A DNA stretch of 5,833 nucleotides from Desulfobulbaceae bacterium. Lineage in GTDB: Bacteria > Desulfobacterota > Desulfobulbia > Desulfobulbales > Desulfobulbaceae. The DNA lies in contig SKJK01000207.1 of assembly GCA_007121995.1 (NCBI GenBank), positions 1 to 5,833 on the forward strand, written 5' to 3'. Both the position numbers and the translations under genes were made by a program. Below, piece after piece: positions 1-5,051 of the stretch (position 1 is the first letter of the stretch; each line of letters opens with the position of its first letter). The notes under the pieces were generated by a model. That model had not been told where the DNA came from. It worked only from the letters and a program-made list of their open reading frames with translations, and made no database searches.

Positions 1-484
1 AAAAGGCGAGATTGTCGATGCCAGTGAGGGTTTGCAGATGCGCAGCCAGCGGACCCGACAAAAGAGGCCCGGCCGCAACAATGACCGGGCCTTTGTCAGG
101 GTCTGGTATTCGCATCACCTCACGGCGGTGCACAGTGATCAGGGGGTGCGCAGTGATTGCCTCGGTCAGGAAATACGCGAACTGTTCGCGGTCAACGGCC
201 AGTGCCGTGCCAGCAGGAACGCGGGTGGTATCCGCGGCCCGCATCACCAGTGACCCCAGGCGGCGCATCTCTTCCTTGAGCAGACCGGCAGCGGAATCCA
301 CGGCATTGGAACGCAGTGAATTGGAACACACCAGCTCACCCAGATGCAGCAATTCGTGGGCCGGACTGAAGCGCTCCGGTTTCATCTCGTACAGGTCGAC
401 CCGCACCCCCTGCTCCGCGGCCTGCCAGGCAGCTTCGCAACCGGCCAGTCCGCCTCCGATGATTGTCAGCTGCCCTGTATGCAT
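1..484 (-). CDS. trmFO: TrmFO, folate-dependent tRNA (uracil-54-C5)-methyltransferase, N-terminal part (3' end outside window)
   Basis: Flavoprotein that makes 5-methyluridine at position 54 of tRNA, using methylenetetrahydrofolate as carbon donor and FADH2 as reductant, in the cytoplasm. The visible 161 residues begin with a dinucleotide (FAD) binding fold: [20 protein letters not shown] at residues 1-20, then LYEMKP at 31-36. The family signature [11 protein letters not shown] is at 50-60, followed by a basic/acidic helix ([12 protein letters not shown]) and [12 protein letters not shown] at 89-100. Complete family members are about 435-470 aa, so roughly two thirds lie beyond base 1. The ATG at 484-482 is chosen because it puts the GGGLAG loop at the usual distance from the N-terminus. 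The only purine-rich ribosome site (AGGAG) lies 18-20 bases upstream, rather far. The gene is 37 bases after ahcY and probably cotranscribed. Family recognition is direct from motifs; the tRNA target is family knowledge. Confidence 0.93.
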   Translation of the reverse strand, partial: MHTGQLTIIGGGLAGCEAAWQAAEQGVRVDLYEMKPERFSPAHELLHLGELVCSNSLRSNAVDSAAGLLKEEMRRLGSLVMRAADTTRVPAGTALAVDREQFAYFLTEAITAHPLITVHRREVMRIPDPDKGPVIVAAGPLLSGPLAAHLQTLTGIDNLAF

Positions 485-506
485 GGAGTTTGAGGCAAAA
501 AGCTCT

Positions 507-521
507 CCTGCCTGTGGCAGG
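507..521 (-). promoter_or_regulatory. Small GC-rich hairpin between ahcY stop and trmFO start
   Basis: On the minus strand the bases right after the ahcY stop codon read CCTGCC-ACA-GGCAGG, a perfect 6-bp stem with a 3-base loop. It is followed by AGAGCTTTTTG. The 3' arm runs into AGGAG, the only Shine-Dalgarno-like stretch before trmFO. It could be a weak attenuator (the T run is short and 5 bases away from the stem) or could limit access to the trmFO ribosome site. The structure is seen; the role is inferred. Confidence 0.35.
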
Positions 522-1808
522 TTAATAACGATAATGCTCCGGCTTGAAGGGGCCGTTGACATCAACACCGATGTAGTCGGCCTGCTCCCTGGTCAGGGTG
601 GTCAAGTTGACGCCGATTTTAGCCAGGTGCAGCCGAGCTACTTTTTCGTCCAGATGTTTAGGCAGGAAATAAACCTTGTGTTCATAGGCGGATGAATTGC
701 CCCATAATTCCATTTGTGCCAGCACCTGATTGGTGAAGGAGTTGCTCATCACAAAACTTGGATGACCGGTGGCGCAGCCCAGATTGACCAGCCGCCCTTC
801 TGCCAGGACAATGACCCGCTTGCCATCGGGAAAGATGACATGATCGACCTGAGGTTTGATGTTCTCCCAGGGCAGGTCGCGAAGACCGGCGATATCGATC
901 TCAGAATCAAAATGACCGATATTGCAGATTATGGCCTGATCCTGCATCTGTTCCATATCCATCCGGGTGATCACCCGCAGATTGCCGGTGCAGGTGACAA
1001 AAATATTGCCCTTGGGCGCAGCCTCTGCCATGGTCACAACCCGATACCCTTCCATGGCGGCCTGCAGAGCACAGATGGGATCAATTTCGGTGACCAGAAC
1101 CGTGGCTCCCATGCCCCGCAGGGCCTGGGCGCACCCCTTGCCGACATCGCCGTAGCCGACCACCACCGCAATTTTTCCGGCAATCATGACGTCGGTGGCC
1201 CGTTTGATACCGTCGATGAGTGATTCCCGGCAACCGTAGAGATTGTCAAACTTTGACTTGGTCACCGAATCATTGACATTGAAGGCCGGGGCCAGCAACG
1301 TTCCCTTCTTGGTCATCTCATAGAGCCGATGCACACCGGTGGTGGTTTCCTCGGAAATACCTCGCACCTCCTCCATCAGCTCCGGATATTTCTCGTGCAT
1401 GATCAGGGTCAAATCACCGCCATCATCAAGAATCATGTTTGGTCGCCAGTTGTCTGGCCCGAAAATGGTCTGCTCGATGCACCACCAGAATTCATCCTCG
1501 GTCTCACCCTTCCAGGCGAAGGTGGGGATACCGGCAGCAGCCATGGCGGCAGCGGCATGATCCTGGGTGGAAAAAATATTACAGGAGGACCAGCGCAATT
1601 CAGCTCCTAAGTGCACCAGAGTTTCCATCAGAACTGCTGTCTGAATGGTCATGTGCAGGCAACCGGCAATGCGAGCGCCGGCAAGTGGTTTCAAGGGACC
1701 AAACTCCTCCCGCAGGGCCATCAGGCCGGGCATTTCGGTCTCGGCGATGGCAACTTCCTTGCGACCCCACTCGGCCAGACTCATATCTGCTACTTTATAA
1801 TCACTCAT
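522..1808 (-). CDS. ahcY: S-adenosyl-L-homocysteine hydrolase (adenosylhomocysteinase)
   Basis: NAD-dependent cytosolic enzyme that splits S-adenosylhomocysteine into homocysteine and adenosine, relieving product inhibition of SAM-dependent methyltransferases. It is complete at 428 aa, the short form without the roughly 40-residue insert found in many proteobacterial and plant enzymes. Visible motifs are HMTIQT 52-57, [10 protein letters not shown] 75-84, DDGGD 128-132, SEETTTG 152-158 and [13 protein letters not shown] 177-189, with catalytic Lys184 and Asp188 by analogy to human Lys186/Asp190. Then come Cys193, the NAD loop GYGDVGKG 218-225, GHFDSEID 298-305, [14 protein letters not shown] 356-369 and the C-terminal KPEHYRY that reaches into the partner subunit's NAD site. 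All expected catalytic residues are present. The ATG at 1808 has AGGAG at 1819-1815 with 6-base spacing. It lies 198 bases after metK and 37 bases before trmFO, all on one strand. Confidence 0.98.
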   Translation of the reverse strand: MSDYKVADMSLAEWGRKEVAIAETEMPGLMALREEFGPLKPLAGARIAGCLHMTIQTAVLMETLVHLGAELRWSSCNIFSTQDHAAAAMAAAGIPTFAWKGETEDEFWWCIEQTIFGPDNWRPNMILDDGGDLTLIMHEKYPELMEEVRGISEETTTGVHRLYEMTKKGTLLAPAFNVNDSVTKSKFDNLYGCRESLIDGIKRATDVMIAGKIAVVVGYGDVGKGCAQALRGMGATVLVTEIDPICALQAAMEGYRVVTMAEAAPKGNIFVTCTGNLRVITRMDMEQMQDQAIICNIGHFDSEIDIAGLRDLPWENIKPQVDHVIFPDGKRVIVLAEGRLVNLGCATGHPSFVMSNSFTNQVLAQMELWGNSSAYEHKVYFLPKHLDEKVARLHLAKIGVNLTTLTREQADYIGVDVNGPFKPEHYRY

Positions 1809-1814
1809 ACGTTA

Positions 1815-1842
1815 CTCCTGCTTTTCCCTGAACAGAGAAAAG
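1815..1842 (-). promoter_or_regulatory. ahcY ribosome binding site with an adjacent stem-loop
   Basis: AGGAG at 1819-1815 sits 6 bases before the ahcY ATG. One base upstream of this site a hairpin ends: CTTTTCTC-TGTTCA-GGGAAAAG on the minus strand (1842-1821), 8 bp with one U-G wobble. On the plus strand the wobble becomes a C-A mismatch, so the fold favours minus-strand RNA. It may act as a 5' stabilising stem or influence ribosome access; function is inferred. Confidence 0.5.
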
Positions 1843-1846
1843 TCAT

Positions 1847-1874
1847 TTTATCAACACAAGAAACCGTTCGTCAG
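1847..1874 (-). promoter_or_regulatory. ahcY: Candidate sigma-70 promoter for ahcY
   Basis: The minus strand reads CTGACG (1874-1869), a 16-base spacer, then GATAAA (1852-1847). Each hexamer matches 4 of 6 consensus bases. Transcription would begin near 1840, making the 1821-1842 hairpin the very 5' end of the message. This would let ahcY be expressed apart from metK. The match is weak, and readthrough from metK is equally possible. Confidence 0.25.
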
Positions 1875-1882
1875 CAGCCTTG

Positions 1883-1911
1883 ATCCAGAACAAGATATCT
1901 CGATTCTGGAT
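1883..1911 (-). promoter_or_regulatory. Perfect 8-bp inverted repeat upstream of ahcY (operator or RNA hairpin)
   Basis: ATCCAGAA and TTCTGGAT are exact reverse complements separated by 13 bases. The spacer contains a second palindrome, AGATATCT (1892-1899 region). A dyad of this size just upstream of the ahcY promoter candidate could be an operator; SahR, an ArsR-family SAH-responsive repressor, is known to control metK/ahcY genes in some Proteobacteria. It could equally be an RNA stem-loop. I cannot match it confidently to a known consensus. Confidence 0.4.
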
Positions 1912-1949
1912 GGGCACCCCAGGGGAGCGCTGATAAACAGTTATAAAGC

Positions 1950-1984
1950 TACCGGGCACGACTCCTTTTCTCTTACTCCCGGTA
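1950..1984 (-). promoter_or_regulatory. Perfect 7-bp inverted repeat just downstream of metK
   Basis: TACCGGG and CCCGGTA are exact reverse complements enclosing a 21-base, purine-rich loop (on the minus strand) that includes AAAAGGAG. The 5' arm begins 22 bases after the metK stop codon. There is no following T run, so it is not a standard intrinsic terminator. It could be a 3' mRNA-protecting stem or the first element of a structured ahcY leader. Confidence 0.35.
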
Positions 1985-2006
1985 AATGATCACAGTGACA
2001 ACAGGT

Positions 2007-3170
2007 TCACAGGCCGGCAGCTGCCCGCAGGGCTTCAGCCTGATCGGTACGCTCCCAGGTGAATTCCGGCAGTTCGCGACCAAAATGGCCATAGGCGGCA
2101 GTCTTAAGGTAGATCGGGCGCAGCAGATCCAGTTGTTGAATGATAGCCTTGGGACGAAGATCAAACACGTCGCGGATCACTTGCACCAGACGGTCCTCGG
2201 TTATTCTACCGGTGCCGAAGGTTTTGACATTGATGGAGACCGGCTGCGAGATACCAATGGCATACGCCACCTGAACCTCGACCTCGGTGGCCAATCCAGC
2301 TGCTACAATATTCTTGGCAACGTAGCGTCCCATATAGGAGGAGGATCGATCTACCTTGGAAGGATCTTTTCCGGAAAATGCTCCCCCGCCATGACTGCCG
2401 CGGCCCCCGTAAGAATCGACGATGATTTTGCGGCCGGTGACCCCGCAGTCGCCCACCGGCCCGCCGATGACAAACCGTCCGGTGGGATTGATGAAAAATT
2501 TGGTCTTGGCATCAATCATCTCTGCCGGCAGGACCGGCTTGATGATCTCCTCCATCACTCCTTCCTTGAGAGCGGCATAGCTCACGTCCGGATGATGCTG
2601 AGTGGAAAGGACCACGGCCTCAATTCGACGGGGTACATTATCCTCATACTCGATTGTGACCTGGCTCTTGGCATCCGGGCGCAACCATGGTAAAGCGCCG
2701 ATCTTGCGCACCTCGGCCTGACGTTTGGTCAGATAATGGGCAAAGGTGATGGGCATGGGCATGAGCACATCGGTTTCATCGCAGGCATATCCGAACATCA
2801 GGCCCTGATCACCGGCTCCCTGGTCGAGATCAAGCCCGGAACCTTCGTTGACCCCCATGGCAATATCTGACGACTGCTTGTCGATAGTGGTCATGACGGC
2901 GCAGGATTGCCAGTCAAAACCCATATCAGAAGAATTATAACCAATCTCTTTGATGGTCTCGCGGACAATGTTGGCCATATCGACCCAGGCGATGGTTGTG
3001 ATTTCACCGGCAATCAGGACCATGCCGGTGGTCACCAGGCTTTCGCAGGCCACCCGGGCATGTCTGTCCTGGGTGAGAATGGCATCAAGAATGGCGTCGG
3101 AAATCTGATCGGCAACCTTGTCCGGATGCCCCTCGGAAACCGATTCCGAAGTAAAAAGATGGTGTGACAT
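2007..3170 (-). CDS. metK: S-adenosylmethionine synthetase (methionine adenosyltransferase)
   Basis: Cytosolic enzyme making SAM from methionine and ATP, with release of phosphate and diphosphate; it needs Mg2+ and K+. It is complete at 387 aa, normal for bacterial MetK. Visible motifs are [19 protein letters not shown] at 9-27 (ATP/metal binding), the family signature [12 protein letters not shown] at 118-129, GDCGVTGRK at 240-248, and the P-loop-like GGGAFSGKD at 261-269 followed by KVDRS. The three-domain pseudo-repeat organisation is intact from end to end. Translation could in principle begin 17 codons upstream, at 3221. The ATG at 3170 is preferred because it has AGGGAG at 3182-3177 with 6-base spacing and gives the conserved short N-terminus [10 protein letters not shown]. 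It is the first gene of the probable metK-ahcY-trmFO run; a promoter candidate lies about 100 bases upstream. Confidence 0.98.
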   Translation of the reverse strand: MSHHLFTSESVSEGHPDKVADQISDAILDAILTQDRHARVACESLVTTGMVLIAGEITTIAWVDMANIVRETIKEIGYNSSDMGFDWQSCAVMTTIDKQSSDIAMGVNEGSGLDLDQGAGDQGLMFGYACDETDVLMPMPITFAHYLTKRQAEVRKIGALPWLRPDAKSQVTIEYEDNVPRRIEAVVLSTQHHPDVSYAALKEGVMEEIIKPVLPAEMIDAKTKFFINPTGRFVIGGPVGDCGVTGRKIIVDSYGGRGSHGGGAFSGKDPSKVDRSSSYMGRYVAKNIVAAGLATEVEVQVAYAIGISQPVSINVKTFGTGRITEDRLVQVIRDVFDLRPKAIIQQLDLLRPIYLKTAAYGHFGRELPEFTWERTDQAEALRAAAGL

Positions 3171-3269
3171 ATTTGTCTCCCTGGGAAGGATGAAATAAGA
3201 AAACAGTTTTATAAGCATCAATGCAGATGCGGTCGTATATAAAAAACCTGGACATCGAAAAAAGGTTTA
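3171..3269 (-). promoter_or_regulatory. AT-rich metK leader with two small hairpins
   Basis: Between the promoter candidate and the metK start the minus strand holds two stems. The first is AAACCT-12 bases-AGGTTT (3268-3244), followed by three more T (six T in all), a weak terminator-like shape. The second is GCATC-6 bases-GATGC (3230-3215). The metK ribosome site AGGGAG is at 3182-3177. I see none of the conserved core of the SAM-I or SAM-II riboswitches here. The stems are seen; any attenuation is inferred. Confidence 0.35.
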
Positions 3270-3301
3270 TAAATACTAAATCTACCGATATAATTCAACA
3301 A
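3270..3301 (-). promoter_or_regulatory. metK: Candidate sigma-70 promoter for metK
   Basis: Two overlapping readings exist on the minus strand: TTGAAT (3298-3293), 17 bases, TATTTA (3275-3270); or TTGTTG (3301-3296), 17 bases, TAGTAT (3278-3273). Both have an ideal spacer but imperfect hexamers, in the most AT-rich part of the upstream region. Start of transcription would be near 3265, giving a leader of about 95 bases. Confidence 0.35.
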
Positions 3302-3488
3302 GAATATACCAAAAGCCGACCCGGGTTGGATCGTTATGCATACGGTAATTTGCATCCGTGAGCGTTGGTCTGCTCGCCTGTAGATGGGAGTACTGGTACA
3401 CAGCTAACCGGTTTCAGTTTTTTGACCATCAACGCAGCGGTACTCGCGCACCTGCATCATTGGCCCCAGAGCCAATAAACTAAACATC
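3302..3488. other. Rest of the gap between metK and the plus-strand small ORF: dyads only
   Basis: No ORF with coding character is seen on either strand. Present are a 14-base dyad centred on ACCCGGGT (3316-3329), just upstream of the metK promoter candidate, where a regulator could bind; a plus-strand hairpin GTGAGC-8-GCTCGC (3358-3377); the doubled GTAC-TG-GTAC (3390-3399); the palindrome AACCGGTT near 3406-3413; a run of six T at 3418-3423; and the hairpin ATTGGC-6-GCCAAT (3459-3476), which ends 12 bases before the small ORF. None matches a known regulatory family that I can name. Confidence 0.4.
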
Positions 3489-3716
3489 ATGACACTAATC
3501 CGCCGGACATTTTATCTGTTCATCGGCCTCACTTTCCCCGCATTCTGGATCAGCCATGCCAGTGGCTGGGGCGCTTTCCTCTACCAGCCGATCCAGCAAC
3601 TCTTTGCCACTACCGCCGCCGGTTGGCCGTCTTTTCTCACCACTTGCCTGCTCTATCTGCTTGCTATCCTCTGCTTTGAAGGCCTGCATCGGTTGCTGCA
3701 AAGCACCCGCCCATGA
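3489..3716 (+). CDS. Small predicted inner-membrane protein, 75 aa, unknown function
   Basis: I do not recognise this protein. It has two hydrophobic stretches, about residues 7-21 (TFYLFIGLTFPAFWI) and 48-64 (SFLTTCLLYLLAILCFE). A short basic N-terminus (MTLIRR) and a basic C-terminus (LHRLLQSTRP) flank them, which suggests a two-helix membrane hairpin with both ends in the cytoplasm. Third codon positions are mainly C or G, as in the neighbours, which favours real coding. Against it, no Shine-Dalgarno sequence precedes the ATG, and a 6-bp hairpin ends only 12 bases upstream. No alternative start is found before the in-frame stop at 3423. It is the only plus-strand gene, converging on the DUF362 gene with a 56-base gap that holds a small GCAGG/CCTGC hairpin (3722-3736) and no T run. 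Confidence 0.5.
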   Translation: MTLIRRTFYLFIGLTFPAFWISHASGWGAFLYQPIQQLFATTAAGWPSFLTTCLLYLLAILCFEGLHRLLQSTRP

Positions 3717-3772
3717 ACCCAGCAGGGCCCTCCTGCACAAATCCCTGAATTGGTCACGGCTGAAGTCTTGTT

Positions 3773-4711
3773 TCAACCCGAAGTGCGGTGCAGCAACATC
3801 CGCTTGAAGGTATTTTTTACAAAGCGAAAAGGATTGAAGCGCACCGGGCTCAGTTCCTCGGGAACCACAAAATCGCGTACCATGCACTGAGCAGGCGTCA
3901 GCTGGGAAAAAGTCAGATGTGCCAGCACCGTCCCGCTGATTCCGGCTTGTCTGGCTGCCAGCCACAATGGACTGCGGGCCGGATCAATCCCAAGAACAGT
4001 GAGCAGTGCGGTGTCGACTGCCACGGGATTACAGCCGCAGGCCAACAGCCCCAAGGAAAAGGGCTCGCCATGCACCGGTCCGGTCTGATGCATGGCGACA
4101 ATGCCGTCAACCAGGGAAACCCCACCGGGCAGCACCGAGAGAAGCTCGACCAGCAACTGCGCAAAACGTCCTTGGCGGCCACCGTGCACCATATGCCACC
4201 AAGGTTTTCGCAACCCTGCCAGACATCCAAAATAATTCTTGACCGCCAGGGTAACCCCCATCTGCGCATGGGCCTTGATCTTGGGCAGATTGATAAGCAT
4301 ATCGCACTCCAGCGCCGCCGTGGCCAACGCTGCTCGCTTTCCTCCGGGAAGGACAACTTCCCGCGCATGCTTAAATTCAACCACCGGAACATCAAGAGCC
4401 CGCAAAGACGGCAGGGCTCCGATGGCGGCAAGCACTGATCGGGCCGACCCGAAAGAGGGTGAATCACCAACGCGTACCTGAGCGCCATGATCAAGAAACC
4501 AACGGGACACTGCGATGATCAGTCTCTGGTCGGTGCAGGCCAGTGTTCCATTGGTGGCAGTGATCAGGTTCGGTTTGAGGAGAATCTGGGCCGTCCGCAG
4601 CGACATCCCAGGAAGAGAGGTCGTCAGTAACGTATCCACTGCCTGATCAAGTTGAACCTTCGCATAGGTTTGCCGCCTCAGCAGGGCCAGAGAAGCATTG
4701 TCCAGGTGCAT
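3773..4711 (-). CDS. DUF362 domain protein, unknown function
   Basis: A 312-aa protein of the DUF362 family, common in anaerobes, whose biochemical role is not established. Family landmarks appear in order: LLKPNLI 44-50, GDSPSFGSA 82-90, NLPKIKAHAQMGVTLAVKNY 141-160 followed by FGC, VDGIVAMHQTGP 201-212, and NPVAVD 228-233. Many relatives carry a ferredoxin-type 4Fe-4S domain; here the six cysteines (59, 137, 163, 225, 227, 276) form no CxxCxxC pattern. No signal peptide or membrane segment is evident. The ATG at 4711 gives a family-like N-terminus shortly before the first beta strand. A frame open back to 4867 exists but would translate a terminator hairpin and T tracts. No Shine-Dalgarno sequence precedes 4711, and the terminator U run ends 29 bases upstream, so expression may depend on readthrough or an unusual start. 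Confidence 0.88.
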   Translation of the reverse strand: MHLDNASLALLRRQTYAKVQLDQAVDTLLTTSLPGMSLRTAQILLKPNLITATNGTLACTDQRLIIAVSRWFLDHGAQVRVGDSPSFGSARSVLAAIGALPSLRALDVPVVEFKHAREVVLPGGKRAALATAALECDMLINLPKIKAHAQMGVTLAVKNYFGCLAGLRKPWWHMVHGGRQGRFAQLLVELLSVLPGGVSLVDGIVAMHQTGPVHGEPFSLGLLACGCNPVAVDTALLTVLGIDPARSPLWLAARQAGISGTVLAHLTFSQLTPAQCMVRDFVVPEELSPVRFNPFRFVKNTFKRMLLHRTSG

Positions 4712-4740
4712 ACAAAAAAAAGAATTGAATAGGTTACCAG

Positions 4741-4776
4741 AAAAAAAACCGGCTTGATCCACAGGGACCAAGCCGG
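4741..4776 (-). terminator. Strong intrinsic terminator just upstream of the DUF362 gene
   Basis: On the minus strand CCGGCTTGGTCC, loop CTGT, GGATCAAGCCGG form a 12-bp stem with one G-U wobble, followed immediately by eight T. On the plus strand the wobble becomes an A-C mismatch and no T run follows, so the signal is minus-oriented. It would end transcripts coming from the SerA-like gene or from a leader RNA. Its U run ends 29 bases before the DUF362 ATG, so it could also be an attenuator for that gene. Confidence 0.9.
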
Positions 4777-4787
4777 AAAAGGAGAGA

Positions 4788-4829
4788 AGAGATGAAGAAC
4801 TACATGTTCTTGTGCATTCTCCATGCCAT
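4788..4829 (-). CDS. Possible 9-codon leader ORF inside a hairpin (low confidence)
   Basis: ATG at 4829-4827 opens a frame reading MAWRMHKNM and stops at TAG (4802-4800). Most of it lies in a 13-bp interrupted stem (4822-4788) on the minus strand: GGAG-a-ATG-cac-AAGAAC, loop atgta, GTTCTT-CAT-CTCT. The position, just before a terminator and then a gene, is that of a leader peptide in translation-linked attenuation. Three of nine codons are ATG. No clear Shine-Dalgarno sequence precedes it, and a frame this short is easily there by chance. The hairpin is better supported than the peptide. Confidence 0.2.
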
Positions 4830-4845
4830 TTAACACTACAACCAC

Positions 4846-4921
4846 AAAAAAAAAATCGTCTCGTCATTCAAGGCAGATAGGTACGCATTGACCTGCGTCG
4901 GTTATCTCGCCCCAGAGACAA
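4846..4921 (-). ncRNA. Nested stem-loop with ten-T tail: small RNA or additional terminator candidate
   Basis: On the minus strand an outer stem TTGTCTC/GAGACGA encloses GGC-g-AGATA paired with TATCTGCC (8 bp, one bulged G). That in turn encloses ACGCA-GGTCAA-TGCGT (5 bp, 6-base loop). The outer stem is followed directly by ten T (4855-4846). The three nested helices plus U tract look like a terminator-ended small RNA or an aptamer-like domain; it could also simply be the distal terminator of the SerA-like gene. I compared it by eye with GEMM, fluoride, preQ1, ZTP, SAM and SAH riboswitch cores and saw no match. Confidence 0.4.
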
Positions 4922-5008
4922 AAATTCAATTATTTAAACGTATCGAACCGCGACACGGACCAGGTCGCATAAAAAGACCCTGGATCAAGCGATTACGTTG
5001 TCCATTTT

Positions 5009-5036
5009 TTTATACGATACCAATCAGTCCACGCAA
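5009..5036 (-). promoter_or_regulatory. Candidate promoter for the structured leader before DUF362
   Basis: The minus strand reads TTGCGT (5036-5031), a 16-base spacer, then TATAAA (5014-5009). The -10 matches 5 of 6 consensus bases; the -35 is poor beyond TTG. It lies just after the SerA-like stop codon, and transcription would begin near 5002, upstream of the whole structured region. It would make the leader and the DUF362 gene a separate unit. Confidence 0.3.
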
Positions 5037-5051
5037 CCTTGTGGATACTTT

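Larger units (their letters stand above)
4777..5051 (-). other. Structured intergenic region downstream of the SerA-like gene
   Basis: There is no long coding frame in this stretch. In minus-strand order it holds TCCAC-8-GTGGA just after the stop codon; a promoter candidate; the segment GCTTGATCCA (4990-4981), exactly complementary to part of the terminator 3' arm (TGGATCAAGC, 4761-4752); the hairpin CGTGTCG-CGGTT-CGATACG (4957-4939, 7 bp with a G-U pair); an AT-rich linker; a nested stem followed by ten T (4921-4846); and a hairpin containing a 9-codon ORF (4829-4788). Together these suggest a regulatory leader or small RNA, not a simple spacer. No known riboswitch class was recognised. Confidence 0.5.

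Noticed and set aside
12..695. Plus-strand 227-codon open frame
   Set aside because: It is antisense to trmFO and the ahcY 3' end, whose minus-strand translations carry unmistakable family motifs; its own translation is low-complexity and resembles nothing.
1879..1887. CTTGATCCA repeated at 1879-1887, 4753-4761 and (inverted) 4981-4989
   Set aside because: As a window-wide repeat, nine-base matches are expected often by chance in 5.8 kb; only the local complementary pair near the terminator was kept as a finding.
1809..2006. SAH riboswitch upstream of ahcY
   Set aside because: The conserved core sequences I know for this class are not present in either order, although a GCGCTCC stretch gives a superficial resemblance.
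1986..2693. Plus-strand 235-codon open frame
   Set aside because: Antisense shadow of metK; no domain or motif is visible and metK is complete on the other strand.
3171..3221. 17-residue N-terminal extension of MetK
   Set aside because: It has no good ribosome site and would include the AGGGAG site serving the internal ATG; MetK proteins normally begin close to the [11 protein letters not shown] motif.
3171..3488. SAM-I or SAM-II riboswitch upstream of metK
   Set aside because: None of the conserved core segments is visible on the minus strand, and the helices present are short and isolated.
3495..3965. Minus-strand 156-codon open frame
   Set aside because: It overlaps the 3' part of the DUF362 gene in another frame and is antisense to the small membrane ORF. 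Its composition looks non-coding, whereas the plus-strand frame gives coherent hydrophobic helices.
4800..4802. Pyrrolysine readthrough of the TAG ending the mini-ORF
   Set aside because: The frame beyond TAG runs through the terminator into a stop after about 20 codons and encodes nothing recognisable.
4712..4867. 52-codon N-terminal extension of the DUF362 protein
   Set aside because: It would translate the terminator hairpin and two T tracts into Phe-rich sequence unlike the family, and the ATG at 4711 already gives a normal N-terminus.
4939..4957. tRNA T-arm-like sequence (GGTTCGA)
   Set aside because: The bases around it do not form the 5-bp T stem, acceptor stem or anticodon arm of a tRNA; it is better explained as a 7-bp hairpin.
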